A stretch of DNA of 64,000 bases from Triglochin maritima (taxonomy: Eukaryota > Streptophyta > Magnoliopsida > Alismatales > Juncaginaceae): contig OY821782.1 of the NCBI GenBank assembly GCA_963682175.1, forward strand, positions 32,385,741 to 32,449,740, read 5' to 3'. The translations under genes were made by a program, and so were the position numbers. Shown here in pieces: positions 59,254-64,000 of the stretch (its first letter is position 1; every line of letters begins with the position of its first letter). The notes beneath the pieces were generated by a model. That model had not been told where the DNA came from. It searched no databases and saw only the letters and a program-made list of their open reading frames with translations.

Positions 59254-62200
59254 CGGATGTTCGAGGCACATGACGGGAGACCACTCTATGTTCAAAACAT
59301 TGAAATCAAAGAAAGGTGGAACCGTCACATTTGGGGATAATTCTAAAGGTCACATTATTGGCATCGGCGATGTTGGTAATGACTCTACTACTCAAATTCA
59401 AAATGTGCTTCTTGTTGATGGTTTAAAACATAATTTACTTAGTGTTAGTCAATTAACCGATAAAGAATTCTTAGTTGTCTTTGATCAACACATCGTATAC
59501 ATCATTTCTAAAGCTACTTTGAAAACCACTTTTAAAGGATATAGATATGGAAATGTTTATGTTGTGCATGTCGATAGCATTGACTCATTTTCTAAGGAAA
59601 CATGCTTAGTTGCTTCAAATGACGAATCTTGGTTATGGCATAAGAGGTTAGGCCACATTAGTATGAGCCAACTTCATAAACTTGCTAAATTTGACTTGGT
59701 AAGAGGATTGCCCAAATTGGATTTCAAGAAAAATAAACTTTGCAATGCTTGTGAATTTGGAAAACAATTCAAAAGTTCTTTCAAGTCTATTAACATGGTT
59801 TCTACTTCAAAATCTTTGGAAGTCTTGCATATGGATCTCTTTGGTCCATCTAGAACGTTAAGTCTAGGTGGCAAGAGATATGCATTTGTCATCATTGACG
59901 ATTTTACTCGATTTACTTGGGTGTTGTTTCTTGCAAATAAGAATGAAGCTTTCAAGCAATTTGAAAAATTTACAAAACGAATTCAAAGAGAAAAAGGGCC
60001 TTTGATTTTCAAAATTCGTAGTGATCATGGTGGTGAATTTGAAAATGAAGGTTTTGAGGAATTTTGTGATTCTAATGGTATAGAACATACCTTTTCTTTC
60101 CCAAGAACTCCTCAACAAAATGGGGTAGTTGAAAGGAAGAATAGAACTCTTCAAGAAATGTCAAGAACAATGCTTTGTGAAAATGGCCTACCAAAGTATT
60201 TTTGGTGTGAAGCGGTTAACACGGCTTGTTACATTCTTAACCGTGTTTTGATTAGACCAAATTTAAACAAAACTCCATTTGAACTTTGGTTTGGAAAACC
60301 CCCAAAAATTTCATATTTCAAAGCTTTTGGTTCTACATGTTTTGTTCTCAATACCAAAGATAATTTAGACAAATTTGATGCCAAATCCGATGAAGCAATA
60401 TTTTTAGGATATTCAAGTAGAAGTAAAGCATATCGAGTTTATAACAAGAGAACTAGTTGTGTAGAAGAATCCATGCATGTTCACTTTCAAGAAGAACCAC
60501 GTAAGAATAATTCTAACATTGATGATGAACTTATTGACCATATTCATGATATCACAACTCAAGAACAACCAAATGAAACATCTCAAGAAAAACAACAGTT
60601 TCCAAAAGATTGGCAATATAAGAAGGATCATCCTAAGGATCTCGTAATTGGTGATGTATCAAAAGGAATTATTACTAGGTCTAATGCTCTTGTTATATGT
60701 GACTCATATGCATTTATATCTCAACTTGAACCTAAGAAAATAGAAGATGCATGTGATGATGAATTTTGGTTATTAGCTATGCATGAAGAGTTAAACCAAT
60801 TCATTCGTAATGATGTTTGGGAGCTTGTTCCGAGACCCAAAGATCAAACGGTAATTGGCACCAAGTGGGTTTTTCGAAACAAACTTGATGAATCCGGGCA
60901 AGTGGTTAGAAACAAAGCTCGATTGGTCGCTCAAGGTTACAACCAAGAGGAAGGTATCGACTTTGATGAAACCTATGCTCCGGTAGCTCGATTAGAAGCA
61001 ATTAGAATGTTATTAGCATATGCATCATACATGGATTTTAAACTCTTTCAAATGGATGTTAAAAGTGCATTTTTAAATGGTTTTATTATGGAAGAAGTTT
61101 ATGTTAAACAACCACCCGGTTTTGTGAATGAAACATACCCGGATCATGTTTTCAAGCTTAAGAAGGCTCTTTATGGGCTTAAGCAAGCTCCTAGAGCTTG
61201 GTATGAAAGGTTGAAGACCTTTTTGCTTGAAAACGGATTCATCATGGGAAAAGTTGACACCACATTATTTACTAAGACCAAAGATAAAGATTTATTAATC
61301 GTACAAATATACGTTGACGACATTATCTTCGGTTCTACTAATGATTGTCTATGCCAAGAGTTTTCTAAGTCTATGCAAGGTGAATTTGAAATGAGCTTGA
61401 TGGGTGAACTCAACTTCTTTCTTGGACTCCAAATCAAGCAAACCTCGGAGGGAAACTTCATCAACCAAACCAAATACACAAAAGAATTACTCAAACGATT
61501 TGGATATGAAGATAGCAAACCTCACAATACTCCCATGAGCACAAGCTTGAAATTGGATAATGATGAAGAAGGCAAAGAAGTTGACATTAAAAAATATCGA
61601 GGTATGATCGGTTCACTTCTTTATTTAACCGCTAGTAGACCCGATATTATGTTTAGTGTTTGTCTTTGTTCTCGTTTTCAATCTTGTCCTAAAGAATCTC
61701 ACATGCATGCATTGAAAAGAATTTTTCGATATTTGAAAGCTACTTGTGACTTTGGATTGTTTTATCCCAAGACTCGATCTTTTGATCTCATTGCCTATAG
61801 TGATGCCGATTATGCCGGATGCAAATCCGATCGGAAAAGTACTAGTGGGACATGCCAATTCTTGGGAAAATCTTTAGTTTCTTGGTTTAGTAAGAAACAA
61901 AATAGTGTTGCACTCTCAACAACAGAAGCCGAGTATGTGGCCGCCGGATGTTGTTGTGCACAAATCCTTTGGATGAGGCAAACCCTCAAGGATTTGAGAC
62001 TTGAGTTTCAAACTATACCCATTTTTTGTGATAATACAAGTGCTATAAACTTATCTAAAAATCCAATTCTTCATTCAAGAACCAAGCATATAGATGTTCG
62101 CCATCACTTTCTTAGAGATCATGCTCTTAAAGGTGATATTGAATTACAATTTATTTCAACACATGATCAATTAGCGGATATATTCACTAAACCATTGAAT

Positions 62201-62263
62201 GTTGATCAATTTGATAAAATTAGACAAGAACTAGGGATGTGTAGTGCAAAAGAAATATTATAA
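59222..62263 (+). CDS. pol: Element I Pol polyprotein: protease, integrase, RT, RNase H
   Basis: 1013 codons, intact. Protease [14 protein letters not shown] with D-S-G at residues 10-12. GAG-pre-integrase ([10 protein letters not shown] about 137; CNACEFGKQ about 173). Integrase core with [18 protein letters not shown] and [13 protein letters not shown] giving the D,D,E triad (about 204, 267, 304). RT from WVFRNKLDE with [22 protein letters not shown] and the catalytic YVDDIIFGS (about 696). RNase H with YSDADYAGC (about 859), STTEAEYVA and CDNTSAI, ending near the conserved TKPL. Pol is in the +1 phase relative to gag with a 32-bp overlap, so expression needs frameshifting or re-initiation at its own Met. 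Confidence 0.96.
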   Translation: MKKKGNWIVDSGCSRHMTGDHSMFKTLKSKKGGTVTFGDNSKGHIIGIGDVGNDSTTQIQNVLLVDGLKHNLLSVSQLTDKEFLVVFDQHIVYIISKATLKTTFKGYRYGNVYVVHVDSIDSFSKETCLVASNDESWLWHKRLGHISMSQLHKLAKFDLVRGLPKLDFKKNKLCNACEFGKQFKSSFKSINMVSTSKSLEVLHMDLFGPSRTLSLGGKRYAFVIIDDFTRFTWVLFLANKNEAFKQFEKFTKRIQREKGPLIFKIRSDHGGEFENEGFEEFCDSNGIEHTFSFPRTPQQNGVVERKNRTLQEMSRTMLCENGLPKYFWCEAVNTACYILNRVLIRPNLNKTPFELWFGKPPKISYFKAFGSTCFVLNTKDNLDKFDAKSDEAIFLGYSSRSKAYRVYNKRTSCVEESMHVHFQEEPRKNNSNIDDELIDHIHDITTQEQPNETSQEKQQFPKDWQYKKDHPKDLVIGDVSKGIITRSNALVICDSYAFISQLEPKKIEDACDDEFWLLAMHEELNQFIRNDVWELVPRPKDQTVIGTKWVFRNKLDESGQVVRNKARLVAQGYNQEEGIDFDETYAPVARLEAIRMLLAYASYMDFKLFQMDVKSAFLNGFIMEEVYVKQPPGFVNETYPDHVFKLKKALYGLKQAPRAWYERLKTFLLENGFIMGKVDTTLFTKTKDKDLLIVQIYVDDIIFGSTNDCLCQEFSKSMQGEFEMSLMGELNFFLGLQIKQTSEGNFINQTKYTKELLKRFGYEDSKPHNTPMSTSLKLDNDEEGKEVDIKKYRGMIGSLLYLTASRPDIMFSVCLCSRFQSCPKESHMHALKRIFRYLKATCDFGLFYPKTRSFDLIAYSDADYAGCKSDRKSTSGTCQFLGKSLVSWFSKKQNSVALSTTEAEYVAAGCCCAQILWMRQTLKDLRLEFQTIPIFCDNTSAINLSKNPILHSRTKHIDVRHHFLRDHALKGDIELQFISTHDQLADIFTKPLNVDQFDKIRQELGMCSAKEIL

Positions 62264-62309
62264 TTCATCTCATTTGCTTAAAATTCATTGCATTGTTTGC
62301 TGTGTTTGT

Positions 62310-62790
62310 CTGTCCGCACAAAACGGATGACCGAACATGGTTCGGTAAACCGGATTGTGTCTGGACAGGGATTCGGACTTGGTCTGGATTCTCTGTTTCG
62401 GTACACCGTGCCTTACACGGTCGACCGACCGTTTTGCTGTGCTTTAATTAGAATTCTTCCCTGTTCCGAATCTATCGGTTATCCGAACCCTGTTCGGACG
62501 ACCGCGTCTCTTGGATGATTTTTGAATTCTTCGTTGACCCCTTTTTAAACGAATCTTATTTTTTGAATTCTTGGGTATCCGATTTTTAATCGGATGACCG
62601 TTGTGGAAAGATTCTCCCACAACGGACGTCCGAACATGTGTCGGTAATCCGTTCACCTGTTGCAGTAGAGCTTTGATACTTACTGTTATCTTTGTGATGG
62701 TATACCGACTCCTGTTCGGTCGACCGAGAGGCGACATTTTCTAGCCGTTGGAACTGGTCCAACGGTCTTCCGAGGCAATTATGGATGACC
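62310..62790 (+). promoter_or_regulatory. Internal palindrome array between pol and the envelope-like ORF
   Basis: Motifs CGGTNNACCG and CGGTCGACCG, plus variants such as TCGGATGACCG, occur many times (for example near 62335, 62398, 62418, 62477, 62590, 62640, 62700, 62718). It is the same motif class as in the LTR upstream of its TATA. A TATA-like CTATATTTTT lies at about 62838, 140 bp before the next ORF. An internal promoter role is inference. The ORFs on either strand in this spacer are repeat by-products. Confidence 0.6.
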
Positions 62791-62976
62791 GTTGGACATG
62801 TTTTTTCAAGTTTGCACACCCCTTTATTCTCCCATCTTCTATATTTTTGGCTACCCTCTTTCATTTCTATCATCCCCAAAGCCAAAAATCTTCCTAAGCA
62901 CATTTTTGCTTCCTCCTTTCTCGCTTCAAACCCTTTCCAACTTCAAAACATTTCATCACTTCCTCCATTCCTCTTC

Positions 62977-64000
62977 ATGGGTCCAAGAAAAATTTGCACT
63001 TCCAAGAAGGCGGTGGAACCACCGACGAAACCAACAACTAGGAGAGGAAAGAAACCCGCTCCACCGGCAAAGAAGACAAGGCTCAACCCCAACATACCAT
63101 TTTCTTCTACTAATCCAGCGAGTGAACCCGTCGACGAGTATCTTCGGCCCTACAACAAAGGCATCTTCTACAATCAAAAGGCGGTGGAGAACTACTACAC
63201 TATTAGTGGTGCAAATCCAATTACGGAGCGAAAGATCATCCTAAAAGATTTCGAGTCGATTGGTCTATCCACCTATTACATGGTTGATAATCTTGGCATC
63301 TTCTTTCATGACAAACTTCCGGTCCCTTTCTCCACGGAAGCTTGTCGTCAATTTTATGCAAATCTCCGGGAGACCACCGCTCTTGATGGTACTCAAACGG
63401 TGCTAACGACCCAAGTCGATTCCATCTCTTTCACTCTCACCGCCTCTCTCCTCTCGGAGATCACCGGACTTCCTAGCGCCGGGGAGGACATCTACAATCT
63501 TTCTTGGGAGAATGTTTGTGGCTCTATGAGTCAATTTCTGGAGGTGACTCAACCGGAAGTTCCTCACGATGGCAAGCTTTCCATTCCTCATCTTCCGGTT
63601 GTTCGCCGTATTCTTTGCCGCTTCATTTCCACCAACCTTTTTGTGCGCAAAGGGCACCTCGACGAGCTTGGACATCAAATGATGAAGTGCCTTTTCAACC
63701 TCTCTACCGGAACACGCACAAATTGGCCCTTGTTTATCATCAATCACATGATATACATTTCCCGGAAGAAGTGTAACTTTCTCCCTTTCCCCATGTTGAT
63801 TTCACTGGTCATCGATCACTTCAACATCCAATTCGACCGCGATCTCTTCAAATCATCCAAGACGGTCATCGACAAATACACTCTCAAAAGGATACGCTCG
63901 GGGAAGCAAGCACATGTCGAAGAAGAAGTGGAAGACGACTCCTCTGAAAATGAGGATGATGATGTCTCTACCGATGCTCCACGTTGGTCTCCTCCTCCAT
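62977..64000 (+). CDS. Element I envelope-like ORF, incomplete at right edge
   Basis: From ATG 62977 (MGPRKICTSKKAVEPP) the frame is open for 341 codons to the window end. The N-terminus is basic and Pro/Lys-rich (RRGKKPAPPAKKTR), like a nuclear localisation signal rather than a secretion signal. The core (about residues 75-300) has ACRQFYANLRE, LLSEITGLPSAGE and NWPLFIINHMIYIS, the pattern of the plant transposon-protein domain found as the 'envelope-like' gene of Sireviruses. An acidic tail (EEEVEDDSSENEDDD) follows. I see no signal peptide or clear membrane anchor in this part. The 150-codon ORF at 62792-63244 is in another frame and is rejected. Confidence 0.75.
   Translation, partial: MGPRKICTSKKAVEPPTKPTTRRGKKPAPPAKKTRLNPNIPFSSTNPASEPVDEYLRPYNKGIFYNQKAVENYYTISGANPITERKIILKDFESIGLSTYYMVDNLGIFFHDKLPVPFSTEACRQFYANLRETTALDGTQTVLTTQVDSISFTLTASLLSEITGLPSAGEDIYNLSWENVCGSMSQFLEVTQPEVPHDGKLSIPHLPVVRRILCRFISTNLFVRKGHLDELGHQMMKCLFNLSTGTRTNWPLFIINHMIYISRKKCNFLPFPMLISLVIDHFNIQFDRDLFKSSKTVIDKYTLKRIRSGKQAHVEEEVEDDSSENEDDDVSTDAPRWSPPP

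Larger units (their letters stand above)
55741..64000 (+). mobile_element. Ty1/copia Sirevirus element I, 5' LTR to envelope-like ORF, runs off right edge
   Basis: 5' LTR from 55741, intact gag (57532-59253), intact pol (59222-62263), a palindrome-rich spacer, and an envelope-like ORF open to the window end. The order protease, integrase, RT, RNase H defines Ty1/copia. The long gag with coiled coil and W-V-P tail, and the extra ORF after pol, define the Sirevirus branch. It is the best preserved element here, but the standard primer-binding site is not seen between LTR and gag. The 3' LTR and TSD are outside the window; the left flank is GTGAT. Confidence 0.93.

Overview
This is nuclear DNA of a flowering plant, made almost entirely of nested LTR retrotransposons. 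The lineages are plant-specific: Athila-like Ty3/gypsy elements primed by tRNA-Asp, and Sirevirus-type Ty1/copia elements primed by tRNA-Met. The only host gene piece I can defend is a GC-rich first exon on the minus strand at the left edge (303-1), which starts like a plastid-targeted protein. The species cannot be read from the window; the GC-rich exon start fits a monocot but does not prove one.

Layout. 1-303: partial gene. 304-2198: its upstream region, a 22-bp minisatellite and a GC-rich palindrome array. 2199-10809: Ty3 element A (minus strand, TSD GTGGA), with gag-pro only, inside a decayed host-like ORF resembling the plant mobile domain. 11300-20061: Ty3 element B (plus, TSD TCCAT), gag-pro only, carrying a solo LTR of family A (15307-16717, TSD TATGA). 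20638-27398: copia element D (minus), a gag-only deletion derivative with a compound left LTR, carrying a solo LTR of family B (24442-25661, TSD ATAGC). 28603-30736: solo LTR J. 30801-31706: non-autonomous hAT transposon with perfect 8-bp TSD. 33171-45988: copia solo LTR E split by full-length Ty3 element C (33555-45015, TSD CTCCA), which has gag, pro, RT, RNase H, integrase and a third ORF but several stops. 46196-47827: solo LTR F. 48967-51941: solo LTR G split by LTR H. 53384-55155: gypsy LTR K with a decayed PBS, followed by scrambled filler DNA. 55741-64000: Sirevirus I with intact gag and pol ORFs and an open envelope-like ORF running off the right edge.

How the parts relate. B and C share LTR ends, primer site, polypurine tract and 3' non-coding region, so B (and probably A) look like gag-pro partners that would need reverse transcriptase and integrase from a C-like element. 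The most notable unexplained structure is a repeated cis-architecture. Each LTR family carries its own short palindromes just upstream of the TATA box. In A, B and C the same kind of palindrome recurs in the 5' leader about 140 nt downstream of the primer-binding site. In Sirevirus I the LTR-type palindrome array recurs between pol and the envelope-like ORF. The third ORFs of C and I belong to different superfamilies but share a motif layout.
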